DNA of 64,000 nt from Janibacter limosus (GTDB taxonomy: Bacteria; Actinomycetota; Actinomycetes; Actinomycetales; Dermatophilaceae): positions 558,001 through 622,000 of the forward strand of contig NZ_CP036164.1 of NCBI RefSeq assembly GCF_004295485.1. Direction: 5' to 3'. A model generated the notes under the pieces. That model made no database searches. It had not been told where the DNA came from and saw only the letters and a list, made by a program, of their open reading frames with translations. The translations under genes and the position numbers were made by a program. The stretch's first letter is position 1. Each line of letters starts with the position of its first letter. This document shows, piece after piece, positions 8,518 through 20,583 of this stretch.

Positions 8518-9609
8518 TCAGTCGGCGGCCGCGGATGTGCGGGGACCGCGAAGGGCGACGACGCGCTCGTAGGCCGCCAACGTGGCTCGAGCGGTGTCTT
8601 CCCACGTGAACTGAGAGGTCACGCGGTCGCGGAGGCTGGCAGAGGCGCTGTCGCCGAGCGCGGCCAGGGTGGTCTGGCGAATGGTTGCGGGGTCGGCGGG
8701 GTCGCAGTACCGGGCGTCGTCGCCGAGGTACTCACGGGCGTGCCCCCGGTCGGTGGTGACGATCGTGCAGCCGGAGGCCGCGGCTTCCAGCGAGACCAGG
8801 CCGGTCGTCTCGTACCAGGAGGCCAGGACGTGGGTGTGGTGACGGGCGTACAGGTCAGGCAGCTCGTTGTGCTCGACGCCCGACAGGAGCGTCACGTTGT
8901 CCGTCGCCGCAGTTCGGCACAGATTGGCGTATTCGCGGTGATGAGGGTGCGTGGGTCCCACGATGGTCAGCGTGACGTCCGGCAGGCCACGGAGTGCCTC
9001 GATGACGGCGAGCTGGCCCTTGTGCGGCTCGATGCGGCCCACGCTCAGCACCGTGCCGGCCAGTCGAGGGCGATCGAATCCCGGGGCGAAGAGGCGTGCA
9101 TCGATCGCATTCGGCACGATGGACGTCTGCGTGAGCACCCCTAGGTCATCGCGGATGTGCCGGGCCTCGCCCTCAGCATTGGGAAGCAGGACGTCGGCCA
9201 TGGACCAGGCGCGCATCCGGTCGAGCTGGTCTTCCATCTCGAGGGTCGCCAGTCGGGTCAGAGGCTCGCGACCACGCAGGCTCGCACGGAGGTACCGCAT
9301 GCCGCGGTAGGTACGACCCGCTCCGTCACGCAGCGTCGGGCCGCCACCACCTGCTGCGGTTCCGTAGGCCAGCCCGACATAGATCGTCGACATCGCGACG
9401 GGGAATCCCTGCTGCCGGGCCTGTGCTACCTCGCCGGCGCTCAGCTGGAACCCGTGGACGATGTCCCAGTCGCCGTCGGGCAGGAAAGGCCCATCGTGCT
9501 CGTCGACCTCAACACCCAGCGCGCGCAGTGCCCGAGCCGTCTGCTGCAGCTGGACCCGGTGGCCGCCGGGGATCTCAGACCCGCTGTTGATCCACATGAG
9601 GACGCGCAT
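8518..9609 (-). CDS. GT4 family glycosyltransferase
   Basis: 363 aa, GT-B fold. The C-terminal donor domain shows LSVGRIEPHKGQLAVIEAL (about 189-207), the VGPTHPHHREY loop and ETTGLVSLEAAASGCTIV (about 265-282), the E-x7-E signature of retaining GT4 enzymes. The N-terminal acceptor domain has a GGHRVQLQQTARAL helix. It follows the next GT4 gene upstream after a 4-bp gap, so the two are co-transcribed. It contains a CGAAGGG copy at 8549, one of only three in the whole 3.4-14.2 kb stretch. Sugar specificity unknown. Confidence 0.87.
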   Translation of the reverse strand: MRVLMWINSGSEIPGGHRVQLQQTARALRALGVEVDEHDGPFLPDGDWDIVHGFQLSAGEVAQARQQGFPVAMSTIYVGLAYGTAAGGGGPTLRDGAGRTYRGMRYLRASLRGREPLTRLATLEMEDQLDRMRAWSMADVLLPNAEGEARHIRDDLGVLTQTSIVPNAIDARLFAPGFDRPRLAGTVLSVGRIEPHKGQLAVIEALRGLPDVTLTIVGPTHPHHREYANLCRTAATDNVTLLSGVEHNELPDLYARHHTHVLASWYETTGLVSLEAAASGCTIVTTDRGHAREYLGDDARYCDPADPATIRQTTLAALGDSASASLRDRVTSQFTWEDTARATLAAYERVVALRGPRTSAAAD

Positions 9610-9613
9610 GCAG

Positions 9614-10738
9614 TCACACCCTCCCGGCGGGTTGGATCACGGACGCGTACAGGTCGAGATAGCGCGTACCGATTCGGCTCCACGACAATGACTCTGCGTG
9701 CCGTCTTGCCGTCTCGGGCTCGAGCGGATCACGGTGTGCCGACGCCATGGCCTCAGAGAGAGCCTCCACGTCAGTCGGGTCCGCACCCCGGCCCAGGCCG
9801 CCGGTGGCATCGGCGAGTCCTCCGTTGGTGCTCCAGACGACCCCGCGTCCTGCGGCCATCGCCTCGACGGCGACGATGCCGAAGGGTTCCAAGCGGCTCG
9901 GCACCACGACGACGCGAGCGCTCTCGAGCAGGCTCCCCACCCCTTTTCGGTCGAGGGGGCCGAGGAACTCCACCCCGGGGCCAGCCATCGCTTGCAGTCG
10001 GCTGCTCTCCGGGCCATCGCCGCCGATGCGCAGCACGGCGTCGGGGAGTGCGCGACGCACGCGCGCGAACGCCTCGATGAGCAGGTCAAAACCCTTTTGC
10101 GGGACGTGCCGGCCCCACGCGGCGAAGACGGGTGCTGCCGGTAGGGGAGTGGTCGTCCACTGGGACAGGTCAACACCGTTGGGGACGACGTCGCATCCCT
10201 CGAAGGGTCGCGCGACGGTCGCAGCATCGTCACCGGCTCGGCGAGAGCAAGCCGTGAGTGCGGCGGCGCGGACCGAGCCGATCCGCAGGCTCGTGCGGAC
10301 CTGGAGGCTGCGCTCATAGATCCGACCGGCGTCCATCGTCACCTCGCCCTGCGTCGTCAGCACGAGGGGCACGCGTCGAAGGGTGCTCCACGCCGTGAGC
10401 GCAAGGACCTGGTTGGCGGCGCACTGCACGTGGACGATGTCGGGTCGTGGGCCGAGCGCGTCCAGGGATGCCAGCTGCTTGCGCAGGGCGAGCGGGTAGG
10501 TCAGGAGGCGCGCGGGGTGGGAGCCGGGCAAGTCGAGATCCAGGCGCCGGACTCGAACGCCCTCGACGAGGTCCTCGGTGGGGAGGACGCGAGGGTGTCG
10601 ATGCACGACGACGGTGACGTCATGGCCGCGCTGCTGGTAGTCGCGGGCAAGCTGCAGGGTCAGTTCCTCGACCCCGCCACGTGAAGGGTGGAAGGCACTG
10701 GGGGCCAACCAGATCCGCAGTCGCTGGTAGGCGCTCAC
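9614..10738 (-). CDS. GT4 family glycosyltransferase
   Basis: 374 aa from GTG 10738, whose start overlaps the stop of the upstream GT4 gene (GTGA), so translation is probably coupled. The N-terminus has the GT4 hallmark HPSRGGVEELTLQLARDY. The C-terminal half has AWGRHVPQKGFDLLIEAFARV (about 200) in pieces typical of donor binding, GGDGPES, and RLEPFGIVAVEAMAAGRGVV with the E-x7-E pattern. Part of the four-gene glycosyltransferase run. Likely mannosyl- or glucosyltransferase activity by family, but the donor cannot be read from sequence. Confidence 0.87.
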   Translation of the reverse strand: MSAYQRLRIWLAPSAFHPSRGGVEELTLQLARDYQQRGHDVTVVVHRHPRVLPTEDLVEGVRVRRLDLDLPGSHPARLLTYPLALRKQLASLDALGPRPDIVHVQCAANQVLALTAWSTLRRVPLVLTTQGEVTMDAGRIYERSLQVRTSLRIGSVRAAALTACSRRAGDDAATVARPFEGCDVVPNGVDLSQWTTTPLPAAPVFAAWGRHVPQKGFDLLIEAFARVRRALPDAVLRIGGDGPESSRLQAMAGPGVEFLGPLDRKGVGSLLESARVVVVPSRLEPFGIVAVEAMAAGRGVVWSTNGGLADATGGLGRGADPTDVEALSEAMASAHRDPLEPETARRHAESLSWSRIGTRYLDLYASVIQPAGRV

Positions 10739-11829
10739 CCGAGCACCTTGCGGTAGACGTCGAGGTGGGCGCGCGCGGCCTTGTCCCACGCGAAGGTCGC
10801 GGCCCGGTCGAGTCCGCGCCGCACGAGGTCATCACGATCGATCTCTCGACGACCGACGGCGCGCATGGCCTCGGCGATCGCGGCACCATCGGGCTCGGTC
10901 ATCAGGGCATTGCCGTCTGCGACCTCTGGTGTCGCCCCGCGGTCGACCGCGATCACGGGGGTGCCGACCGCCATACCCTCGAGTGTCGGGAGCCCGAAGC
11001 CCTCGTAGATGCTCGGCACGACGACGGCCTCAGCGGCGGCCATCACCCGACCGACACGGTCGAGTTCGATCTTGCCTGCTAGGACGACCCGGGGGAGATG
11101 GCCGAAGAGTTCTTCGCGACGTCCCGAGGGGGGGCCGAGCAGCACGAGCTCGTGGTCCGTGAGTGCAGGAGCCACCAGCTCCCACGCGCTCGCAAGGCCC
11201 TCGAGATTCTTGCGGCGGGTGACGCCGGCGGCATGTACGAAGAAGGGCCTGGTGATCCCGAGGCCCCTGAGTGCGGAGGCGTCGAGTGGTGCGGGCTGCT
11301 GGAAGCTTGGCCGGACGCCGTAGGGGATGACGCTCACTCGCTGCGCGCTGAGGAGCTCACGGACCTCGTGTGCGGCGAACTCGGACGGGCAGATCACCTC
11401 GACGTCGTCACGGAGGGGGCGCATGCACCAGTCAGGGAGGCGTCCCTCGTCCGGGAAGCGTGCTGGGGGGAGGTCGTGGAGGGTCAGAACGTGCGGTCGC
11501 TGTGGGCCGGGGACTCGCAGGTCGAACCGGTGCACCAGATCGGACCCCAGGCCGGTAATGGTCCCCACGGCGCGTGCGCCGATCGGGTGGTCGAGCACCC
11601 GGTGCGGCACGCGGTAGGTGGCAGCGCTGCGACCGCTGCCGACGCTGGCCGCGCGGAAGTCCCACCCGGGCTCCGCTAGGTCGAGGATCGCCTGCTGGAT
11701 GCTCGTCTCGTAGGTCTGCTGCCCCATGGGCACAGAGGTGTACAAGGTCAACCAATGCACCCGCCGTGCCACGTCTTCGGAATCGACGGCACCTTTGCGG
11801 AGTGCAGCCCCCGGATCGTTCCCCGCCAT
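10735..11829 (-). CDS. GT4 family glycosyltransferase (mannosyltransferase-like)
   Basis: 364 aa. It resembles WbdA/MtfA-type mannosyltransferases: VLTLHDLPPARFPDE in the N-terminal domain, VICPSEFAAHEV (the SxFS-like acceptor segment), VHAAGVTRRKNLEGLASAW at the start of the donor domain and PSIYEGFGLPTLEGMAVGTP with the E-x7-E signature (about 280-299). It starts 9 bp after the acyltransferase stop and overlaps the next gene by 4 bp. Together these make one minus-strand operon for repeat-unit assembly. Confidence 0.88.
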   Translation of the reverse strand: MAGNDPGAALRKGAVDSEDVARRVHWLTLYTSVPMGQQTYETSIQQAILDLAEPGWDFRAASVGSGRSAATYRVPHRVLDHPIGARAVGTITGLGSDLVHRFDLRVPGPQRPHVLTLHDLPPARFPDEGRLPDWCMRPLRDDVEVICPSEFAAHEVRELLSAQRVSVIPYGVRPSFQQPAPLDASALRGLGITRPFFVHAAGVTRRKNLEGLASAWELVAPALTDHELVLLGPPSGRREELFGHLPRVVLAGKIELDRVGRVMAAAEAVVVPSIYEGFGLPTLEGMAVGTPVIAVDRGATPEVADGNALMTEPDGAAIAEAMRAVGRREIDRDDLVRRGLDRAATFAWDKAARAHLDVYRKVLG

Positions 11830-11838
11830 GGCGTCACT

Positions 11839-12930
11839 CTAGCCGCGGGAGTCGGTCGCGGTCCGCGGGCCGAGAGGGAGGTTCGGGACCGAGGCGGTGT
11901 GGCGTCCGAGCCGGTCCTTGAGGCGGAGGAAGGGCGCTTCCAGCCAGCGGAAGGAGGCCTCGGCAATGATGATCGTTGCCATGATTCCGACGACCATCCG
12001 GAACCACTCGGGCCCTACCTGCACGTGATGCCGCAGGACCTGGAGGACGGGGAAGTGGTACAGATACAGGCCGTACGAGCGGGTGCCCGCCCATCGCAGT
12101 GGAGGCCAGGCCAAGAGAGTTGCGGCCGCGGATCGTGGCGACAGGACGATGCCTGCAAGGACGAACAACGACAGGATGCCCGTCCCACTGCTCGGCCCGG
12201 TGAGCCAGCGCTCTGGCAAGGTCCATGGGATCAGCAGAACACCAAGGAGAACCAAGAGGGCGCCGTTGCCGATGGTGCCCAGCGCTCGACTGGAGGTGGC
12301 CTCGCGACGCCGGGAAACCACCCATGCCAAGAGCGAGCCCCAGATGATGGGGAAACCCCGCAGATATGTACCGCGCACGTCGGTGATCGGCTCGGGCCAC
12401 GGAGTGAAGATGAGAGCGACGCCCACGACTGCTGCGATCACGGCAAAGGCTCTCAACGCACGGCGGCGAGAGCACAGGCCGATCAGGAGCACGGGCCACA
12501 CCGCGTAGAAGTGCTCCTCGATGGCGAGGGTCCACGTGTGGTCGAGCAGGGGCGCTGAACGTCCGGTGTACATCCACCAGTTCCCGAGGTAGAACAGCAC
12601 CGCCAATGTGCCGGGGGCCGCCTCGCTGAGTTGCCCGGTGGCGGCAGCCGCTGCAATGACGAGGATGCACGTGGCGACCAGCGCTGGCCAGAGGCGCAGC
12701 ATCCGGCGCGTGTAGAACCTCAACAGCCGGATGCGGCCGTGGCGTTGAGCCTCGACCAACAGCAATGACGTGATCAGGAAGCCGGAGAGGGCAAAGAAGA
12801 CATCCACACCGACGTACCCGTTGACAGCGGGTCCGAGACCCGCGTGGAAGATGATGACTGCGAGCGCAGCGATGCCCCGGAGCCCGTCCAGCCCCGGCCA
12901 ATAGGTCCGCGCAGAGGGCCCCGCCGTCAC
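11839..12930 (-). CDS. OafA/YrhL-type membrane acyltransferase
   Basis: Acyltransferase family 3 protein, about 363 aa, expected to O-acetylate a sugar of the surface polysaccharide. The N-terminus has the signature WPGLDGLRGIAALAV followed by IIFHAG with the catalytic histidine, then GVDVFFALSGFLIT and the RRMLRLWPA block. About ten transmembrane helices follow. I favour GTG 12930 because family members begin a few residues before the GLDGLRG motif. A start at 13002 is in frame but adds a Ser-rich low-complexity segment and would touch the divergent ATG at 13001. First gene of the minus-strand operon. Confidence 0.87.
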   Translation of the reverse strand: MTAGPSARTYWPGLDGLRGIAALAVIIFHAGLGPAVNGYVGVDVFFALSGFLITSLLLVEAQRHGRIRLLRFYTRRMLRLWPALVATCILVIAAAAATGQLSEAAPGTLAVLFYLGNWWMYTGRSAPLLDHTWTLAIEEHFYAVWPVLLIGLCSRRRALRAFAVIAAVVGVALIFTPWPEPITDVRGTYLRGFPIIWGSLLAWVVSRRREATSSRALGTIGNGALLVLLGVLLIPWTLPERWLTGPSSGTGILSLFVLAGIVLSPRSAAATLLAWPPLRWAGTRSYGLYLYHFPVLQVLRHHVQVGPEWFRMVVGIMATIIIAEASFRWLEAPFLRLKDRLGRHTASVPNLPLGPRTATDSRG

Positions 12931-13000
12931 AAGGGAAGAGTACGAGGAAGTTCGAGACAGTGAGGCACTATTCGAGTGGCTGTGCTGCCATGCTGCCTGC

Positions 13001-13774
13001 ATGGCACTGAAGGAACAGCTGCGAAGCCATCTTCCGCCGCCACTCTTCGCGGCGGGCCGATCGGTTTATCGCCTGCGCCCGTCAGCCGTCACGGCGCGCA
13101 GGCGCCATCGACGCGACACGGCAGCGGGCATCTCGGTGGCTGAGTCTGCTGGTTGGGTCGTGCAGCGCGGGCCCTTCCGAGGGATGAAGTATGTCGAAGC
13201 CTACGGAGACCTGGGGGCGAAGGTCCTCGGCTCCTATGAGGAGGAGCTCCACGAGACGGTGGAGCAGCTGGTTGCCGCGAACTACGACGTCATCATCAAC
13301 GTCGGGGCTGCTGAGGGGTATTACGCAGTCGGGTTTGCACTGAGGTGCCCGCAGGCGAAGGTCATCGCATACGAGACGAGCCCAGCGGGTCGTGAGCTCT
13401 GTGCGTCGATGGCGCAGCTCAACTCGGTGCGCGTGGAGGTGCGAGGCACATTCACGCCGCAGGACCTGACAGATGTCCCAGAGGGCAGGACCTTGGTGCT
13501 CATGGACATCGAGGGAGGGGAGCTGGCCTTGCTGGACCCCGACGTGGCACCGGCGCTGAGCCGTGTCGACCACTTGGTCGAGCTCCACGACTTCGTCGAT
13601 CCATCGATCAAGGGGACCATCCTGGCTCGCTTCCGCGATACCCATGAGGCGCGGCTCGTCGCCACCAGGCCACGGAGAGAAGCGGACTACCCGGAGCTGA
13701 CCTCACACACGGCGCGCGTCCTCGACGAGCACCGGCCGTGCCCGATGGAGTGGGCCCTCCTCACGAGGCGCTAA
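13001..13774 (+). CDS. FkbM-family methyltransferase
   Basis: 257 aa, putative SAM-dependent O-methyltransferase acting on a sugar hydroxyl. The FkbM-like features are the RGPFRGMKY segment (about 56-64), the SAM-binding loop INVGAAEGYYAVGFA (about 97-111), the acidic end of the second strand in IAYETSP and LMDIEGGELALL (about 167-178), the characteristic D-(I/V)-E-G block. No strong Shine-Dalgarno precedes the ATG. It diverges from the acyltransferase and is followed by the double GT4 gene. Confidence 0.82.
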   Translation: MALKEQLRSHLPPPLFAAGRSVYRLRPSAVTARRRHRRDTAAGISVAESAGWVVQRGPFRGMKYVEAYGDLGAKVLGSYEEELHETVEQLVAANYDVIINVGAAEGYYAVGFALRCPQAKVIAYETSPAGRELCASMAQLNSVRVEVRGTFTPQDLTDVPEGRTLVLMDIEGGELALLDPDVAPALSRVDHLVELHDFVDPSIKGTILARFRDTHEARLVATRPRREADYPELTSHTARVLDEHRPCPMEWALLTRR

Positions 13775-13793
13775 AGGCAACGGCTCCAACATC

Positions 13794-13799
13794 TAGGCT
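13794..13799 (+). promoter_or_regulatory. -10 box TAGGCT before the double glycosyltransferase
   Basis: TAGGCT is followed by 7 nt and then GTG 13807. No ribosome-binding site is present, so a leaderless transcript starting at this GTG is likely. Confidence 0.45.
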
Positions 13800-13806
13800 T
13801 CGTTCA

Positions 13807-17105
<3,299 letters not shown>

Positions 17106-17108
17106 CCG

Positions 17109-17642
17109 GTGGCCGTCCACGGTGTGTCGATCGCGGTTCCCGAGCCGTGGTGCGCGCAGCTGCAGCAGCTGCGTGAGGACGTCGGAGACCCTCTGGCGCA
17201 GGCGATCCCGCCGCACATCACGCTCATGCCGCCGACCGAGATCGCCGAGTCCGAGATGGACCGCTTCCGCACCCACCTCGAGAGCGTGGCCAAGCAGCAC
17301 GGCCCCTTCTCCATGCGGCTGCGTGGGACCGGCACCTTCCGTCCGGTCAGCCCGGTCGTCTTCGTCCAGGTGGCCCAGGGCATCCCGATGTGCGAGCGCC
17401 TCGAGCAGGCGGTGCGCCGCGGGCCGGTCTCACGAGACCTCGAGTTCCCGTACCACCCGCACGTGACCATCGCGCACGGGATCGCCGACCCGGGTCTGGA
17501 CCGGGCCTTCGACGAGCTCGCCTTCTTCGACACCAGCTTCGAGGTCGAGGACTTCCACCTCTACGACCACGGGGACGATGGCGTGTGGCGGCCCGTCACG
17601 GCCTTCGCGCTCAGTGGGGAGCGTCTGCAGCCCTCATCGTGA
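17109..17642 (+). CDS. 2'-5' RNA ligase/LigT-like 2H phosphoesterase
   Basis: 177 aa. Both catalytic HxT motifs of the 2H superfamily are present: PHITLMPP (about 36-43) and HPHVTIAHG (about 118-126). The roughly symmetrical halves and length fit the family. Actinobacterial members are found near trpS, but the physiological substrate is not established; a cyclic phosphodiesterase role on RNA or nucleotides is the family expectation. GTG start 3 bp after trpS, so co-transcribed. The 3' end overlaps the convergent MarR gene by 32 bp. Confidence 0.82.
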   Translation: MAVHGVSIAVPEPWCAQLQQLREDVGDPLAQAIPPHITLMPPTEIAESEMDRFRTHLESVAKQHGPFSMRLRGTGTFRPVSPVVFVQVAQGIPMCERLEQAVRRGPVSRDLEFPYHPHVTIAHGIADPGLDRAFDELAFFDTSFEVEDFHLYDHGDDGVWRPVTAFALSGERLQPSS

Positions 17643-18102
17643 GGTCCCCGGACGGGTCCAGGCTCCTGAGGACGGCGCCGGCGATCTCACCGAGTGCCCG
17701 CACCTGACCGGGCGTCAGCTGGTCGAGCACGTGCTCCCTGACAAAGCTGACGTGGTGGGGTGCCGCCGACACGATCTTTGCCCAGCCCTCATCGGTGAGC
17801 ACGGCGTCGGTGGCCCGGGCGTCGAGGTCGCTGCGTGAGCGGGAGACGAGCCCGCGGTCCTCGAGACGCTTGACCACGTGGGAGAGGCGGGGGAGCGTCG
17901 AGTTGGCGCGCCGGGCCAGCCACGACATGCGCAGCGTCCGCTCCGGGGCCTCGGAGAGCATCGCGAGCACCTGGTACTCGAAGTGCGTCAGCCCCGAGTC
18001 CTGACGCACCTGGGCGTCCAGGCGAGCGGGGAGGACCTCGGCGAGGGCGATCACCTGCAGCCAGGTGCGCATCTCGTCATCGTCGAGCCAGCGTGGTTCC
18101 AT
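17611..18102 (-). CDS. MarR family transcriptional regulator
   Basis: 163 aa. The winged-helix domain spans about 35-130: LTHFEYQVLAMLSEAPERT, RMSWLARRANSTLPRLSHVV (recognition helix) and the wing RLEDRGLVSRSRSDLDARAT, ending in TDEGWAKI. These match MarR proteins. It follows the mannosyltransferase gene on the same strand after a 64-bp gap. The regulated gene and ligand are not evident; autoregulation or control of the adjacent membrane-glycolipid gene is possible. Confidence 0.88.
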   Translation of the reverse strand: MEPRWLDDDEMRTWLQVIALAEVLPARLDAQVRQDSGLTHFEYQVLAMLSEAPERTLRMSWLARRANSTLPRLSHVVKRLEDRGLVSRSRSDLDARATDAVLTDEGWAKIVSAAPHHVSFVREHVLDQLTPGQVRALGEIAGAVLRSLDPSGDLTMRAADAPH

Positions 18103-18166
18103 GCCCGGATCATCCCAGACCCTCCGCTCGGGTGCGACGAGGCGAGGGGGGATCCTCCCTTCGTCC

Positions 18167-19333
18167 TCAGGCGGCGTGCGAGGAGATCGCGCCCTCGTAG
18201 TGACCGACGAGCTGCTCCGTCAGGCTGCTCCACGAGCGCTGGGCCACCATCGCCGGGCCGTGCCCACCCATCCGCTCGCGCTGGGTCGGCGAGTCGACGA
18301 GCTCGGCGACCCAGCGGGCGAGGTCACCCCGCACCTCCGGGTCGAAGAGGTAGCCGCTCTCACCGTGGGCGACGAGGTCCAGCGGTCCGCCGACGGCGGG
18401 AGCGACCACGGGCAGGCCGGCTGCGGCGGCCTCCTGCAGGGTCTGCCCGAAGGTCTCCTTGGTGCCCGTGTGGACGAAGATGTCGAAGGTCGCGTACGCG
18501 CGAGCGAGGTCCTCGCCCGTGCGCGGGCCGAGGAAGGCGGGCGGCAGGTTGGGTCGCCCCGAGCTCGAGGCGACGGCCTCGGCGAGACGAGCGCCCAGCT
18601 CGTTGCGGCTCGGGCCCTCGCCGACGAGCACCAGGCGCGTGCCGGGCAGCTGGGCGAGCTCCGCGAGCCGGTGCAGCTCCTTCTCCGGTGCGAGTCGTCC
18701 GACGTAGCCGAGGAGCAGCTCACCGTTGGGCGCGAGCGCGCGCTTGAGGGCGAGCGTCTCGCTGTCCTGCTTCCACTCGGGGGTGAACAAGCGGGTGTCG
18801 ACCCCGCGGCCCCACAGATCGGTGCGGGGGATGCGGTGGGCGCGCAGCTCCTCGAGGGTCGGCCGGCTCGGGGCGAGCGTCAGGTCGGCGCGCTCGTGGA
18901 GGCGCCGCACCCACTCCCAGGTCAGCGAGGAGGCGCCGCGACCGAAGGCACCGGGGCCGTGCTGCTTGACGTAGTTGGGCATGTCCGTCTGGTAGATCGC
19001 GACCGTCGGCAGGTCGAAGTGCTCGGCGGCGTGCAGGCCACGAGCACCCACGAGGAAGGGGGAGGCGACGTGGACGACGTCGGGGCGGAAGTCGCGCAGC
19101 GCTCGCCGCACCGCACCCGTCGGCACTCCCGCGCGGAAGCCGCGCACCGGCACCGCCGGCAGGGTCCGCACGGTGTGACCGGCAAAGGTCGCCGGCGCCG
19201 GGCCCGGCGCGATGATCATCGCCTTGTGGCCCTGCTCGCGCAGGTTCTCGGCCACCCGGCAGACGCTCGTGGTCACGCCGTTGAGGCTGGGCAGGAAGGA
19301 CTCGGTCGCAATTGCCACTCTCACGGTTTTCAC
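18167..19333 (-). CDS. GDP-mannose-dependent GT4 mannosyltransferase (MgtA-like)
   Basis: 388 aa. Close in pattern to actinobacterial MgtA/PimB' enzymes: the N-terminal TESFLPSLNGVTTSVCRV (about 10-27), VHVASPFLVGARGL, YQTDMPNYVKQHG (a block typical of MgtA), donor domain GYVGRLAPEKELHRLAELA (about 217-235) and HTGTKETFGQTLQEAAAAGLP with E-x7-E. The expected role is mannosylation of a membrane glycolipid such as a glucuronosyl diacylglycerol or PI-mannoside precursor. It diverges from mannose-1-phosphate guanylyltransferase, which makes its donor GDP-mannose. Confidence 0.85.
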   Translation of the reverse strand: MKTVRVAIATESFLPSLNGVTTSVCRVAENLREQGHKAMIIAPGPAPATFAGHTVRTLPAVPVRGFRAGVPTGAVRRALRDFRPDVVHVASPFLVGARGLHAAEHFDLPTVAIYQTDMPNYVKQHGPGAFGRGASSLTWEWVRRLHERADLTLAPSRPTLEELRAHRIPRTDLWGRGVDTRLFTPEWKQDSETLALKRALAPNGELLLGYVGRLAPEKELHRLAELAQLPGTRLVLVGEGPSRNELGARLAEAVASSSGRPNLPPAFLGPRTGEDLARAYATFDIFVHTGTKETFGQTLQEAAAAGLPVVAPAVGGPLDLVAHGESGYLFDPEVRGDLARWVAELVDSPTQRERMGGHGPAMVAQRSWSSLTEQLVGHYEGAISSHAA

Positions 19334-19412
19334 TGTCCTCGCGGCCCTGCCCGGACCGGTGACCTGAAGGGGGGTGTCCGGTGAGCATCAGGTGACGTCT
19401 TGGTCGTCCGGG

Positions 19413-19418
19413 TACGGT
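19413..19418 (+). promoter_or_regulatory. -10 box TACGGT before mannose-1-phosphate guanylyltransferase
   Basis: TACGGT, then exactly 6 nt, then ATG 19425. No Shine-Dalgarno is present, so a leaderless mRNA is inferred. Confidence 0.5.
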
Positions 19419-19424
19419 GCGCCC

Positions 19425-20516
19425 ATGACGACGACTCCCGATCTCGAGCGCTTCTGGGCCGTGGTGCCCGCCGGTGGTGCCGGGACGCGCCTGTGGCCGG
19501 TCTCCCGGGCCTCCTCGCCCAAGTTCCTGCACGACCTCACCGGCAGCGGACGCACCCTGATCCAGGCCACCGTCGACCGGCTGCGCGTCCTCGCCGGGGA
19601 GCGGGTTCTCGTGGTGACCGGCAGAGCCCATGCCGAGGCCGTGTCCCGGCAGGTGCCCGACCTGCCGGCGGACCTGCTGCTCGCCGAGCCCTCACCGCGT
19701 GACTCGATGGCCGCGATCGGGCTGGCCGCGGCCGTGCTCGAGCTGCGTGACCCCGAGGCGATCATCGGTTCCTTCGCGGCCGACCACGTCATCACGGACC
19801 AAGCGGCCTTCGGTCGGGCCGTCACCGAGGCCGTCGGTGTCGCCCAGCGCGACAACCTGCTGGTGACGATCGGCATCGAGCCGACCTACCCCTCCACCGG
19901 CTTCGGCTACATCCAGATGGGCCCGCGGCTGCGCGCCCACCCCACGGCCACCCGGGTGCGCCAGTTCGTCGAGAAGCCCGACGCCCGCCGCGCCGCCTCA
20001 TACCTGGCCACGGGTGAGTTCCGTTGGAACGCAGGCATGTTCGTCGTGCGAGCCACGCGGCTGCTCGACCTGCTCGCCGAGTGGCACCCCGACCTGGCGG
20101 CCGGCCTGCGCGAGATCGCGGCCGACCCCTCTCTGCTCGAGGAGCGGTGGGAGGGGCTGGAGAAGATCGCGATCGACCACGCGGTGGCCGAGCCGGCAGC
20201 CGACGAGGGCCTCGTCGCGGTCGTGCCCGGCGACTTCGACTGGGACGACGTCGGCGACTTCAAGTCGCTGTCCGGGCTGCTGCCGAAGGGAGAGGGCTCG
20301 ATGACCGTCGTCGGTGACCCTGCCCAGGTGCAGGCCATCGACTCCGGTGGTCTCGTGGTCTCCGAGTCCGGCCGGATGGTCGCCGTCGTGGGGCTCGAGG
20401 ACGTCGTGGTCGTCGAGACCGCCGACGCGCTCCTGGTCGCCAGCCGTGAGCGGGCCCAGGACGTCAAGCTCGTCGTCGAGGCGCTCAAGGCCGCCGGTCG
20501 ATCCGACCTCGTGTGA
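19425..20516 (+). CDS. manC: Mannose-1-phosphate guanylyltransferase
   Basis: 363 aa. Makes GDP-mannose from mannose-1-phosphate and GTP. The nucleotidyltransferase signature VVPAGGAGTRLWPVSR (about 10-25) with SSPKFLHDL is followed by EPSPRDSMAAIGLAA, IGSFAADHVI and FVEKPDARRAASYL, then WNAGMFVVRA. All are conserved blocks of this family. There is no C-terminal phosphomannose isomerase extension, so it is the short single-function form. ATG 19425 is set by the -10 box six bases upstream. It supplies donor for the divergent mannosyltransferase and probably for GT4 enzymes of the polysaccharide locus. Confidence 0.92.
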   Translation: MTTTPDLERFWAVVPAGGAGTRLWPVSRASSPKFLHDLTGSGRTLIQATVDRLRVLAGERVLVVTGRAHAEAVSRQVPDLPADLLLAEPSPRDSMAAIGLAAAVLELRDPEAIIGSFAADHVITDQAAFGRAVTEAVGVAQRDNLLVTIGIEPTYPSTGFGYIQMGPRLRAHPTATRVRQFVEKPDARRAASYLATGEFRWNAGMFVVRATRLLDLLAEWHPDLAAGLREIAADPSLLEERWEGLEKIAIDHAVAEPAADEGLVAVVPGDFDWDDVGDFKSLSGLLPKGEGSMTVVGDPAQVQAIDSGGLVVSESGRMVAVVGLEDVVVVETADALLVASRERAQDVKLVVEALKAAGRSDLV

Positions 20517-20583
20517 CCCGCTCGGTTCACCCGATGGTCACCTCCCCGTCGTGACGACCTGACCTCGGTAGAGTCGCCACGCC